A stretch of DNA of 64,000 bases, from the NCBI GenBank assembly GCA_963761435.1, contig CAVXHJ010000010.1, positions 620,001 to 684,000 on the forward strand, in the 5' to 3' direction. Shown here one piece after another: positions 17,475 to 26,938 of this stretch; position 1 is the first letter of the stretch; each line of letters opens with the position of its first letter. The translations under genes were made by a program, and so were the position numbers. Below the pieces are notes generated by a model, which did not search any database, was not told where the DNA came from, and worked only from the letters and a program-made list of their open reading frames with translations. The DNA is from Roseiarcus sp963761435. Its GTDB lineage: Bacteria > Pseudomonadota > Alphaproteobacteria > Rhizobiales > Beijerinckiaceae.

Positions 17475-17504
17475 GGCCGCGTGTCTCCCGCTATCCCGCC
17501 GCAA

Positions 17505-19130
17505 TCACAGAAGCACGCGCCGCATGTCCTCAACAACTCCCGCGAGATGGCGCATGAAGCGCGCACCCGCGGCGCCGTCGATCACCCTGTGATCATAGGA
17601 GAGGCAAAGCGGCAGCATCAGGCGCGGTTGGAACGCCTTCCCGTCCCAGACCGGCGCCATCCTTGAGCGCACCACGCCCAGAATCGCCACCTCAGGCGCG
17701 TTGACAATCGGGGAAAACGCCGTCCCGCCGATCCCGCCCAGGGAAGAAATTGTGAAGGTCGCCCCCTGCATTTCGGCCGGAGTGAGTTTGCCGGAGCGCG
17801 CCTTCTCGGAGAGGGAGCCAAGCTCGCGGGCGAGCTCGATCACGCCTTTCCGGTCGACGTCCTTGATGACCGCGACGACAAGGCCGTCGGGGGTGTCGAC
17901 AGCGACGCCGATGTGCCAATAGCGCCGCAATATCATTGAGTCGCCAGCGGGACTTAGAGCGGCGTTGAAGGTCGGGAAAGCTTTCAGGGTCGCAACCGTG
18001 GCCCGCATCAGCAGCGGCAGCAACGACACGCGGTAAGGCTTTGCTTTGTCTTTCTTCGCCTCCTCGTCGAGAGCCTTTCGGAAGGCGTCGAGGTCAGTGA
18101 TGTCGGCCTCGTCGCAATGCGTGACATGGGGCACGTTGACCCATGACGCGTGCAGGCGGGGGCCGGAAATGCGCTTGATGCGGGACAGAGGAACGGTCTC
18201 GATCGGCCCGAATTTGGCGAAGTCTATCGCTGGGATTGCGGGGAGCGCGCCGCCCCCGGCGGAAGCGACGCCTGAGCCGGCGCCACGCGACAATGCAGCT
18301 TTGACATCCTCGCGGGTGATTCGACCCTTTTCTCCGGTGCCCTTGATGGTGTTGAGGTCAAGCTCAAGCTCTCGCGCCAGTCGTCGGACCGCCGGGCCAG
18401 CAAACACGCCGGAGAAGTCGGCCTTGGCGGGGCCGGAAGTCGGAGTCAGAGGGGGCGGCAGATCCCTGGGCGCGACGGGCGAGGTTTCGGGCGCTTCGGC
18501 CGCGTCCTCCTCCTCCTTCGCATCCGCTTCGTCCTGCTGCGCCGGCGAGACCGGCGCGGCCGCCCCGCCCGCGTCAAGCTTCGCGATCAGGGCGCCCATC
18601 GACACCTTGTCGCCGACCTTGGCGACGATCTGCGTGATTTTTCCCGCCGCGGGCGACGGCACATCCATCGTCGCCTTATCGGATTCGAGGGTAACCAGTG
18701 GCTGCTCGGCCTCGACCGTGTCGCCCGCCTTCACCAAAACCTCGATAACCGGAACGTCCTTAAAGTCGCCGATATCGGGGACCGTGACGTCGATCGTCGC
18801 TGCTTTGGCGGGTGTAGGGGTTGCAGCCGCTTTGGCAGGGGCTGGGGCCTTGGCGGCGGGCGCGGCGACTTTGGCGTTGGCAGCTTTGGCGGTCTCGGAT
18901 TCGATGCGTGCGATGAGCGTTCCCATCGAGACTTTGTCGCCCACCTTCGCAACGACCTCGGCGAGGGTTCCGGCCATCGGAGATGGAACGTCCATTGTCG
19001 CCTTGTCGGACTCGAGCGTCATAAGCGGCTGCTCGGCCTTCACCACGTCGCCCGGCTTCACGAGGATCTCGATGACCGGAACGTCCTTGAAATCCCCGAT
19101 ATCGGGAACTTTCACGTCGATTTTCGCCAC
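17505..19130 (-). CDS. aceF: pyruvate dehydrogenase E2, dihydrolipoyllysine acetyltransferase
   Basis: This is a 541-residue E2. Two near-identical lipoyl domains carry LESDKATMDVPSP, at about residues 1-75 and 110-190. They are separated by Ala/Pro/Lys-rich linkers. A peripheral-subunit-binding domain follows (VRRLARELELDLNTIKGTGE) and then the catalytic domain ending in DHRVIDGA, with the HxxxDG active site. It moves the acetyl group from E1 to CoA. It lies 46 nt after aceE and 30 nt before lpdA, so the three genes form one operon. Confidence 0.93.
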   Translation of the reverse strand: MAKIDVKVPDIGDFKDVPVIEILVKPGDVVKAEQPLMTLESDKATMDVPSPMAGTLAEVVAKVGDKVSMGTLIARIESETAKAANAKVAAPAAKAPAPAKAAATPTPAKAATIDVTVPDIGDFKDVPVIEVLVKAGDTVEAEQPLVTLESDKATMDVPSPAAGKITQIVAKVGDKVSMGALIAKLDAGGAAAPVSPAQQDEADAKEEEDAAEAPETSPVAPRDLPPPLTPTSGPAKADFSGVFAGPAVRRLARELELDLNTIKGTGEKGRITREDVKAALSRGAGSGVASAGGGALPAIPAIDFAKFGPIETVPLSRIKRISGPRLHASWVNVPHVTHCDEADITDLDAFRKALDEEAKKDKAKPYRVSLLPLLMRATVATLKAFPTFNAALSPAGDSMILRRYWHIGVAVDTPDGLVVAVIKDVDRKGVIELARELGSLSEKARSGKLTPAEMQGATFTISSLGGIGGTAFSPIVNAPEVAILGVVRSRMAPVWDGKAFQPRLMLPLCLSYDHRVIDGAAGARFMRHLAGVVEDMRRVLL

Positions 19131-19176
19131 CGGCGCTTCTCCTCAGCGACAAGGGTTGAATGGGGACGGCGAGCTG

Positions 19177-21846
19177 TCAGCTTCGGGCCGGGTTCGGTCC
19201 CTCCGGATCGATGCCGTATTTCGCGATCGCCTCGGCGACCCGCCGAGTCGGCAGCAATTGTTCGTCGGCCAGCGCCTTCAGGCTTGCGACCGCGACGTGA
19301 TAACGGTCGATCTCGAAGAACGAGCGTAAGCGTCGCCGATAGTCGGAGCGTCCGAAGCCGTCGGTTCCAAGCACCTTGTAGCGCGCGGGCACATAAGGGC
19401 GGATCCCGTCGGCGACCGCCTTCATGTAGTCGGTCGAGGCGATGACTGGCCCTTTCCCGTTCGACAGCGCCCGCGTGATGAACGGAGTCTTGGCGTCGGA
19501 CTCCGGATGCAGAAGGTTCCACCGTTCGACGTCGAGGCCCTCCCGACGCAACTCAGTGAAGCTCGTGACGCTCCAAACTTCGCTGCTTACCCCGTGCTCA
19601 CTGGCCAGCATTTCGGCCGCCGCCTCGACCTCGCGGAGGATCGCCCCGGCGCCAAGCAGCCGCACCTGCAATCCCGGTTGGTCGGCCTTGACCACGCGCA
19701 ACTTGTAAGCGCCGCGGAGAATGCCCTCTTCCGCCCCTTCCGGCATGGCCGGGTGGGCGTAATTCTCGTTCAGGGTGGTGATGTAGTAGTAGACGTCGTC
19801 CTGATCGACGAGCATGCGCTTCAACCCGGCGTGGACGATTACTGCTAGCTCGTAGCCGTAAGTGGGATCGTAAGTCACGCAGTTGGGAATGGTCGAGGCG
19901 AGAATGTGGCTGTGGCCGTCCTCGTGCTGCAGACCCTCGCCGTTCAGGGTCGTGCGGCCCGACGTGCCGCCGATTAGGAACCCACGGGTGCGCATGTCGC
20001 CAGCCGCCCAGGCGAGATCGCCGACGCGTTGGAAGCCGAACATCGAGTAATAGATATAGAACGGCACCATGGGCACGTTCGAGGTCGAGTAGGATGTGCC
20101 AGCGGCGATGAAAGAAGCCATCGCTCCCGGCTCATTGATGCCTTCCTGGAGGATCTGTCCTTTCGGATCCTCACGATAATACATGAGCTGATCGGCGTCC
20201 TGAGGCCGATAGAGCTGGCCCACCTGGCTGAAGATGCCGACCTGCCGAAACAATCCCTCCATGCCGAACGTCCGGCTTTCGTCGGGCACGATCGGGACCA
20301 CATGCGGGCCAATGTCCTTGTCGCGCAGGAGTGTGGTCAGAACCCTGACGAAGGCCATGGTGGTCGAGATCTCCCGTCCCTCGGCGGTCGCTTTCAAGAC
20401 CGCGTCGAAGGCGGAGAGCGGGGGAACGTGAAGCGGTTCGCTCTGGCGCCGACGCGCCGGCAGATAGCCGCCAAGCTCGGCCCGCCGTTGATGCAGATAG
20501 TTCATTTCGTCACTATTTTCAGCGAATCGCAGGAACGGAACCTTGTCGAGGTCAGCGTCGGTGACTGGGATCTGGAACCGGTCGCGGAAAGCCTTGAGCG
20601 CATCATGTCCGAGCTTCTTGGCCTGATGGGCGATCATCTGCCCCTCGCCCGCCGCGCCCATGCCGTAACCCTTTACCGTCTTGGCGAGAATAACGGTCGG
20701 CTGGCCCCGGTGGTCAACCGCCGCCTTGTAGGCTGCGTAGACTTTGACAGGATCATGTCCCCCCCGGGTCAGCGCCCAGATCTCCGCATCGGTCCAGTCC
20801 TCGACCATCGCCGCCGTCTCGGGATGGCGGCCAAAGAAGTGCTTGCGGATATAGGCGCCGTCCTTGGACTTGAAGTCCTGGTACTCCCCGTCGACGCACT
20901 CCTCCATCAGCTGACGCAACTTCCCGGCCGTATCCTTGGCGAGCAGCAGGTCCCAGCCCGACCCCCACAGGCACTTGATGACGTTCCAGCCCGCGCCGCG
21001 GAAGTCCGCCTCGAGCTCCTGGACGATCTTGCCGTTGCCGCGCACGGGGCCGTCGAGACGCTGCAGGTTGCAATTGATGACGAAGATCAGATTGTCGAGC
21101 TTCTCGCGCCCAGCGAGCGAGACAGCGCCGAGGGATTCCGGCTCATCCATCTCGCCGTCGCCGCAGAAGACCCACACTTTGCGCGGCGCGGTGTCGGCGA
21201 GGCCGCGGCAATGCAGATAGCGCAGGAACCTCGCCTGATAGATCGCCATCAGCGGCCCGAGCCCCATCGAGACTGTCGGGAACTGCCAGAAGTCCGGCAT
21301 CAGCCAGGGATGGGGATAGGAGGACAGTCCCTTGCGGCCGACCTCCTGACGGAAGTTGACGAGTTGCTCCTCGCTGAGACGTCCCTCCATGAAGGCGCGG
21401 GCGTACACGCCCGGCGAGCTGTGGCCCTGGAAATAGATCAGGTCGCCGCCATGCTTATCATCGCAGGCATGCCAGAAATGCATGAAACCGGTATCGTAAA
21501 GCGTCGCCGCGGACTGGAAGCTCGCGATGTGGCCGCCAAGCTCGGACAACTCCTTATTCGCCTTGACGACGATTGCGGCGGCGTTCCAGCGCACGTACCG
21601 GCGAATAAGCTGCTCGATCTTGCGGTCGCCGGGATGGGCCGGCTGCGCTTCCGGCGGGATGGTGTTGACATAGGCGGTATTGGCGGCGAAAGGCAGCTTT
21701 GCGCCCTTGCGGCGGGCGGCGGCGACCACCGAACCGAGGATGTCATCGACTTTGCCGATGCCCTCGAAGGCCTCGACCGAATCCAGCGCGTCGAGCCATT
21801 CCTCGGTCTCGTCGGAGTCGGAATGATTCAGAACTCGGTCGTCCAT
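19177..21846 (-). CDS. aceE: pyruvate dehydrogenase E1, homodimeric type
   Basis: This is an 889-residue homodimeric E1, close to the 887 residues of the E. coli enzyme. A ThDP motif is visible (WVFCGDGEMDEPESLGAVSL ... NLIFVINCNLQRLDGPVRGN). The GHSSPGVYARAFMEGRL and GYELAVIVHAGLKRM blocks are also typical. It decarboxylates pyruvate and acetylates the AceF lipoyl domains. Start MDDRVLNHSD at 21846 follows GGAGGG; the longer frame to 21906 lacks support. It heads the aceE-aceF-lpdA operon. This E1 is unrelated in architecture to the E1 alpha/beta pair at 3.3-5.3 kb. Confidence 0.95.
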   Translation of the reverse strand: MDDRVLNHSDSDETEEWLDALDSVEAFEGIGKVDDILGSVVAAARRKGAKLPFAANTAYVNTIPPEAQPAHPGDRKIEQLIRRYVRWNAAAIVVKANKELSELGGHIASFQSAATLYDTGFMHFWHACDDKHGGDLIYFQGHSSPGVYARAFMEGRLSEEQLVNFRQEVGRKGLSSYPHPWLMPDFWQFPTVSMGLGPLMAIYQARFLRYLHCRGLADTAPRKVWVFCGDGEMDEPESLGAVSLAGREKLDNLIFVINCNLQRLDGPVRGNGKIVQELEADFRGAGWNVIKCLWGSGWDLLLAKDTAGKLRQLMEECVDGEYQDFKSKDGAYIRKHFFGRHPETAAMVEDWTDAEIWALTRGGHDPVKVYAAYKAAVDHRGQPTVILAKTVKGYGMGAAGEGQMIAHQAKKLGHDALKAFRDRFQIPVTDADLDKVPFLRFAENSDEMNYLHQRRAELGGYLPARRRQSEPLHVPPLSAFDAVLKATAEGREISTTMAFVRVLTTLLRDKDIGPHVVPIVPDESRTFGMEGLFRQVGIFSQVGQLYRPQDADQLMYYREDPKGQILQEGINEPGAMASFIAAGTSYSTSNVPMVPFYIYYSMFGFQRVGDLAWAAGDMRTRGFLIGGTSGRTTLNGEGLQHEDGHSHILASTIPNCVTYDPTYGYELAVIVHAGLKRMLVDQDDVYYYITTLNENYAHPAMPEGAEEGILRGAYKLRVVKADQPGLQVRLLGAGAILREVEAAAEMLASEHGVSSEVWSVTSFTELRREGLDVERWNLLHPESDAKTPFITRALSNGKGPVIASTDYMKAVADGIRPYVPARYKVLGTDGFGRSDYRRRLRSFFEIDRYHVAVASLKALADEQLLPTRRVAEAIAKYGIDPEGPNPARS

Positions 21847-22059
21847 CGCGGCCGCCCTCCCTTCCATTCGAAAGTCGCAAGCGTGACTTTCACTGTGTCT
21901 TCTCACGGGCCCACGGAATTGGCAATCGCGACGGACCGCGCCGCTGCTATGTCAATCGCGCATGGAAACTCGGCGCTGTAGCCGCCCCATGCCCGTAGTT
22001 ATAGAGTGCCCGGCGCGCGAGTCCCGCTGGCGGACGCTCGGCGCGGTGGGGAGCAGGAT

Positions 22060-22416
22060 TTGGCGGGCCTTACGACGCATATCCTCGACGTCATCCGCGG
22101 CGGACCGGCGCGAGGCGTCCGGGTCGAGCTTTATGAGTTTCTCGGCGCGGGCGAGCGCCGGCTTGTCGCCGATGTTGTGACCAACGCGGACGGGCGGACG
22201 GATGAGCCGTTGATCGGCGCCCGCGACGCTCGCCCCGGCCAGTTCGAACTTATCTTCCATGTCGGGGACCATTTCCTCCGCGAGGGGGCGAAATCGGCCG
22301 ATCCGCCGTTCCTCGACCTCGTCCCAATCCGCTTCGCCATCGCCGACCGGAGCGCGCACTATCACGTTCCGCTTATCGTCTCGCCTTGGAGCTATTCGAC
22401 CTATCGCGGCAGCTAG
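22060..22416 (+). CDS. uraH: 5-hydroxyisourate hydrolase (transthyretin-like)
   Basis: This is a 118-residue transthyretin-fold enzyme that hydrolyses 5-hydroxyisourate in urate breakdown. It contains LTTHILDV near the N-terminus, TNADGRTDEPL in the middle, and the C-terminal signature YHVPLIVSPWSYSTYRGS. A TTG start at 22060 with GGGGAG about 7 nt upstream gives the usual family length; the ATG at 22006 would add an unconserved tail. No other urate pathway gene is in the window. Confidence 0.88.
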   Translation: MAGLTTHILDVIRGGPARGVRVELYEFLGAGERRLVADVVTNADGRTDEPLIGARDARPGQFELIFHVGDHFLREGAKSADPPFLDLVPIRFAIADRSAHYHVPLIVSPWSYSTYRGS

Positions 22417-22448
22417 CGTCGGCTTCGCCGAGGCGCTTTGAGGTTCGC

Positions 22449-22781
22449 ATGGAGACGTTGTCCGCAATCGAACGGATCGTTCGCGACCTTCTGATCTTCA
22501 TTGTCGCGATGAGCGTCATCCTGGCGGCGCTCCTTGTCATTGTCTCGAGAATGCCGAACGACAATCCGTTGAAGCGGATCATGGTTGCGCTGAGCTATCG
22601 GGTCGGCGCGACCGCGGCCGCGGGGATGCTTGTCATTCCAGCGACCCCGATCCCGGGCCTCGACGCTGTCATCGATATCGGCGCGCCGATCGCCCTCATC
22701 TGGTATTGGTGGACCTTCTTCCGCGAGGCGCGCCGCGGCCGCAAAGGTGTGGCCGAGCGGCAGACGACGAACTTCGGCTGA
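22449..22781 (+). CDS. small two-helix membrane protein, function unknown
   Basis: This is a 110-residue protein. One hydrophobic helix lies at about residues 13-35 (LLIFIVAMSVILAALLVIVS). A second hydrophobic stretch at about 55-95 contains IPATPIPGLDAVIDIGAPIA and then LIWYWWTFFREARRGRKG. The C-terminus is basic and likely cytoplasmic. It starts 32 nt after uraH and ends 33 nt before the next hydrolase, so the three may be co-transcribed. I do not recognise a characterised family. Confidence 0.6.
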   Translation: METLSAIERIVRDLLIFIVAMSVILAALLVIVSRMPNDNPLKRIMVALSYRVGATAAAGMLVIPATPIPGLDAVIDIGAPIALIWYWWTFFREARRGRKGVAERQTTNFG

Positions 22782-22814
22782 TCGAAGCGCGGCAACTCGG
22801 AGGAACCCGCGCCG

Positions 22815-23633
22815 ATGAGATTTGTCCGGGCGAACGGCGTTGTGATCCACTACCTCGACGAGGGGCCGGAAGGCATGCCGCCGCTTGTCTTCATCAACCC
22901 GCTCGGCTGCGATTTGCGGGTCTGGAGCGAGGTCGCCGCGATCCTGAAGCCGGAGTTTCGCGTCATCCGCTACGACAAGCGCGGCCACGGCCTTTCCGAA
23001 TCCGGCCCGGACCACAATGACATGGCCGATTATGCCCGCGACGTCGGCGCGCTCCTCGACGCCATCGAAATCCGCCGCGCCGCAATCGTCGGGATCTCGA
23101 TCGGCGGAGTGATCGCGCAGGAGCTTTGTCGCCAGCGCCCTGAGCTGGTCGCCGCGTTGGTCCTCTGCGACACCGGCGCGAAGATCGGCTCCGACGCATC
23201 CTGGGATGAGCGCATCGCCGCAGTCGAATCGGGCGGCGTTGAGTCAATCGCCGATGCGATCCTCGAGCGGTGGTTCACGGCCGAGTTTCGCGCCTGCCGG
23301 GCGCCGGAATTCGCGGGTTTTCGCGCCATGCTGACGCGGACGCCGAAGCAGGGGTATCTCGCCGCCTGCGGCGCCTTGAAGCGCGCCGACCTTCGGCCCT
23401 ACGCCGGCCTCATCGAAGCGCCAACTCTTTGCCTCGTCGGCGGCCAGGATGGCTCGACGCCGGTCGCCCTGGTGCAGGAAACGGCGGCGCTGATTCGCGG
23501 CGCTCGCTTCGAGATCATCGAGGGCGCAGGTCATCTCCCGAACGTCGAGAAACCCGTCGCCGTGGTGCGACTGATCGCCGAACACGTCACGCGGACCGCC
23601 TTCCTGCCGCCGGGCCGTCTTGCCAAGAGTTGA
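22815..23633 (+). CDS. alpha/beta hydrolase, 3-oxoadipate enol-lactonase-like
   Basis: This is a 272-residue alpha/beta hydrolase. The nucleophile elbow is GISIGGVIAQE, the acid residue is in LVGGQDGSTPVA and the catalytic His is in EGAGHLPNVEKP. The overall pattern, including INPLGCDLRVW and YDKRGHGLSE, is closest to PcaD-type 3-oxoadipate enol-lactonases. No other beta-ketoadipate gene is nearby, so the substrate is not established. A CGGAGGA ribosome-binding site precedes the ATG. Confidence 0.8.
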   Translation: MRFVRANGVVIHYLDEGPEGMPPLVFINPLGCDLRVWSEVAAILKPEFRVIRYDKRGHGLSESGPDHNDMADYARDVGALLDAIEIRRAAIVGISIGGVIAQELCRQRPELVAALVLCDTGAKIGSDASWDERIAAVESGGVESIADAILERWFTAEFRACRAPEFAGFRAMLTRTPKQGYLAACGALKRADLRPYAGLIEAPTLCLVGGQDGSTPVALVQETAALIRGARFEIIEGAGHLPNVEKPVAVVRLIAEHVTRTAFLPPGRLAKS

Positions 23634-23742
23634 TCCGGGGGCGGAAAACCTTGCCCCTTCCCGTTCATGAGATGAGAGAGTATAGACACGCACCGTTTCG
23701 AAGGCCCGGCGGCAGCCGGTGACCGCGGGATTCCCGTTTCGC

Positions 23743-25668
23743 ATGTCCCACCCGCTTTCGAAGGACGTCGTTCCGCCCGCAGCCGTGAGCGGCGAGGGCG
23801 AGGGCCTCACCCATTCGCCCGGGCATTTCTGGGTTCTCGCTCTCGGCTCGATCGGCGTCGTTTTCGGCGACATCGGCACAAGCCCTCTCTACGCTCTGCA
23901 GACGGCGCTGGGTCAGTTCAAAGGCTCCGAGCTTGGACCGGCCGAGGTGATTGGGGTCGTCTCGCTCATCATTTGGGCGCTGCTGATCGTCGTCACCGGA
24001 AAATATGTGCTGTTCCTGATGCAGGCGGACAACAAGGGTGAAGGCGGCATCCTGTCGCTCAAGGCGCTGGCGCAACGCGCGCTCGGACAGCGGACGACGC
24101 TGGCCTTCCTGCTCGGGGTCGCCGGCTCCGCACTGTTCTCGGGCGACGCCATCATCACGCCGGCGATTTCGGTGCTGTCGGCGCTCGAAGGACTGAAACA
24201 GGTCGACGTCGAACTCGCGCCCTACATCCTGCCGGCTACGGTCGTCATCCTCGTCGTTCTGTTCGGCGCCCAGAGCCGGGGGACCGCGAGAGTCGCGGCC
24301 TTCTTCAGCCCGATCATGGTGATCTTCTTCGCCGTCAACGCCGTCCTCGGCCTCGTCCATATCGCTTCGGCATGGAGCATTTTGGGCGCTCTGAGCCCAT
24401 TGGCCGGTTTGGGCTTCATCCACGCCCATGGCGCGATCGGGTTCATCGTGCTCGGCGCCGTCTTTCTTGCAGTCACCGGGGCGGAAGCGCTCTACGCCGA
24501 TATGGGCCATTTCGGGCGGCGGCCGATCCAGGCGGCATGGCTGTTCATCGTTCTGCCGGCGCTAGTGTGCAACTATCTCGGCCAGGGGGCGCTCATTCTC
24601 AACAACCCCAAGGCGGTTGAGAACCCGTTCTACCTGCTCGCCCCGGGCTGGGGTCTGGCGCCGCTCATTCTGCTATCGACCGCAGCCACGGTGATCGCAA
24701 GCCAGGCGGTGATCACCGGCGCCTTTTCGCTCGCCAGCCAGGCGATCCAGCTCGGATTGCTGCCGCGCCTCGAAATCGTCCACACCTCCCCGACCCAGGA
24801 GGGCCAGATTTTCATTCCGCGGGTCAACCGGGTGCTGCTGATCGGCGTTCTCGGTCTGGTGCTGCTGTTCCGCTCTTCCGACGCGCTCGCCAACGCCTAC
24901 GGCATCGCGGTCTCGGGCACGATGGTGGCGACGACGTCGCTTGCTTTCTTCGTCGTGTGGAAGCTGTGGCGATGGCCGCTCTGGGCCGCTCTGACCCTCA
25001 CCGGCGCCTTCCTTTCGATAGACATCGGTTTCTTCATCGCTAATATGTATAAAGTCATGGAGGGCGGATGGGTGCCGCTCACCCTCGGCGCGGCGATGTT
25101 CGTCGTGATGTGGACCTGGTCGCGCGGCAGCGCAATTCTGCTGGCCCGCACCCATCGAGACTCGATCCCGACCCTCGACCTGATCAAGATGCTCGAGAAA
25201 TCGAAACCGGTCCGGGTTCCAGGAACGGCGGTCTTCCTCACCAACGATCCGACCTCTGCCCCATCCTCGCTCATGCACAACCTTAAACATAACAAGGTGT
25301 TGCACGAGCGCGTTGTGCTATTGAACGTGCGCACCGAGACGACCCCGCGCGCCGCGCCCGCGAGCCGCTACGAGATGACCAGCCTCTCTCCCGACTTCAT
25401 GCTGGTCACGCTTCATTTCGGCTATATGGAGCAGCCGCATATCCCTCGGGCATTGGCGGCGATGCGAAAGGCAGGCCTCAAGTTCGACATCATGACGACT
25501 TCGTTCTTCCTCGGGCGACGCACGTTGAAGACTGCGCCGAATTCCGGCATGCCGCTCTGGCAGGACAAGCTGTTCATCGCCATGACCAAACAGGCGGCGA
25601 GCGCGCCGGACTTCTTCAATCTGCCCTCGGACCGGGTCGTCGAACTCGGAGCGCAGATGAAGGTGTGA
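23743..25668 (+). CDS. kup: KUP-family potassium uptake transporter
   Basis: This is a 641-residue inner-membrane transporter with about 12 membrane helices and a hydrophilic C-terminal domain. The family signature is seen near the N-terminus (LALGSIGVVFGDIGTSPLYA), followed by LIIWALLIVVTGKYVLFLM and GVAGSALFSGDAIITPAISV. It imports potassium, probably by proton symport. ATG 23743 is taken as start; an in-frame GTG at 23719 is possible and neither has a strong ribosome-binding site. It is monocistronic. Confidence 0.93.
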   Translation: MSHPLSKDVVPPAAVSGEGEGLTHSPGHFWVLALGSIGVVFGDIGTSPLYALQTALGQFKGSELGPAEVIGVVSLIIWALLIVVTGKYVLFLMQADNKGEGGILSLKALAQRALGQRTTLAFLLGVAGSALFSGDAIITPAISVLSALEGLKQVDVELAPYILPATVVILVVLFGAQSRGTARVAAFFSPIMVIFFAVNAVLGLVHIASAWSILGALSPLAGLGFIHAHGAIGFIVLGAVFLAVTGAEALYADMGHFGRRPIQAAWLFIVLPALVCNYLGQGALILNNPKAVENPFYLLAPGWGLAPLILLSTAATVIASQAVITGAFSLASQAIQLGLLPRLEIVHTSPTQEGQIFIPRVNRVLLIGVLGLVLLFRSSDALANAYGIAVSGTMVATTSLAFFVVWKLWRWPLWAALTLTGAFLSIDIGFFIANMYKVMEGGWVPLTLGAAMFVVMWTWSRGSAILLARTHRDSIPTLDLIKMLEKSKPVRVPGTAVFLTNDPTSAPSSLMHNLKHNKVLHERVVLLNVRTETTPRAAPASRYEMTSLSPDFMLVTLHFGYMEQPHIPRALAAMRKAGLKFDIMTTSFFLGRRTLKTAPNSGMPLWQDKLFIAMTKQAASAPDFFNLPSDRVVELGAQMKV

Positions 25669-25741
25669 GGGCTCGCCTTGAGCGGCGTCGCGAGTGTTCG
25701 GCGCCGAGCGAGAAGAGCCGGGAAGCGCCGAGCGTCTTGAG

Positions 25742-26508
25742 ATGAAAGTCTATCTGATCAATCTCGATCGCAACCCCGAGCGCCTCGCCCATATGCGCGA
25801 CCAATTGGGCGCAATCGCGTTCGAGCGCATCGCCGCGGTCGACGGGTCGAGCCTGCCGCCGACCGCGAAGGGCCTCACACCGCTTCGAGTTGGCATGCCT
25901 CGAAAGCCACAAGGTCGCGTGGCGTCTATTCCTTGCCGGGCCAGAGGCTTACGCTTGCTTCCTCGAGGACGACCTGCACGTCTGGCCCGGCTTCGGCGCT
26001 CTTGTCGCAAGCGGGGTATGGGCGCCTCCGGACGCGCATTCGATCAAGCTCGACACATATCTGCAGCCGGTCGCGCTCGGCGGCAAATTGGCGGCGGTCG
26101 CCGGCCGCGAGCTCGCCAGAACTCCATAGCCGCCACCAGAGCAGCGCGGCCTACATCCTCACCCGGGAGGGGGCCGCCCGGTATCTTGAATTGACTGCTG
26201 ACGCCTCGGCGCCGGCGGACTACGCGCTATTCCCCAATCACCCCCTCCGGGTGGGGTTGCGCATCTATCAGCTTTGCCCCGCGATCGCGATCCAGGATCA
26301 CCTTCTGGCGCCGGACCAGGGCGGCAAGACATTCGCCACCGCGATGGCCGGCGGCGACGGGAGCGTCGCTCCGCGTCGTCGCGCCTCGACGCTCGAGAAG
26401 TTCGGACGCGAGACGTTCCGCCTCGCCCGCCACGCCGCGGGCTCGATCGAATGGGCCTATCAGAAAGCCGTCATGGGCCTCGTCACGACAACGGTCGGCG
26501 TCGGTTGA
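25742..26508 (+). pseudogene. glycosyltransferase family 25 (LPS biosynthesis type), two frameshifts
   Basis: Three frames together make one GT25 protein. MKVYLINLDRNPERLAHMRD starts at 25742, ACLESHKVAWRLFL with the acceptor region CFLEDDLHVWPGF follows from about 25887, and LHSRHQSSAAYILTREGAAR continues from about 26122. Family members transfer hexoses in lipooligosaccharide synthesis. The first break is at about 25883-25889, where removing one base of CTTCGAG restores LELACLESHK. The second lies between 26109 and 26122. Both behave as +1 insertions. If both are sequencing errors the gene would encode about 255 residues. Confidence 0.75.
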
Positions 26509-26798
26509 ACTCGGGGTCGCCTGTAGGAAGCCAATGGACGCTGCGCCGGAGCCGCGGTCGCCGCGCGATTGCGGCGGAAATGGGAAAAATCGGCAAATAC
26601 TTGCGATAATCAGAAGATTGACCTATTCTCCTGTTGGGGCCGAATTGTCGGTCGCGCGCGGGTCGGCTGGAAACGCCGCTCCCCACGCCGTTTGAATATC
26701 GATCTCCGCTCGAGCTGCAAGTCAAAGATGGATAGGACCGCTTTATCCTGAATCATCTCTTAAATCATTGAAAAGTCTGGATTGGCGGAAGAGAAAGT

Positions 26799-26883
26799 CT
26801 TTGATTCCTTTCCGGTGGGCTTTGATTCCCTTCCGGTCGGCTTTGATTTCCTTCCGCGTGGCCTTTGATTCCCTTCCGTGTAT
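26799..26883. repeat. tandem repeat, four 21-22-bp units (locus 2 of 2)
   Basis: Four units start at 26799, 26820, 26841 (22 nt) and 26863. They share CTTTGATTCCCTTCCGGTGG and are clearly related to the array at 1916-2020. The minus strand reads as heptapeptides GRKSKPT / GRESKPT / GKESK inside an unsupported 60-codon frame (26760-26942). The array lies in a 430-nt gap between the GT25 remnant and the maeB 3' end. The rest of that gap (26509-26798) is AT-richer and holds nothing I recognise. Confidence 0.8.
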
Positions 26884-26938
26884 TTTGAACTTGTTGCGCG
26901 TTGCCGGCGCTCGATCGGCTCGCCCGCGCGGAGCGGGC

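Noticed and set aside
20029..21981. 650-codon plus-strand frame opposite aceE
   Set aside because: It is a high-GC antisense shadow of aceE, which has clear ThDP motifs and full length; the translation shows no domain.
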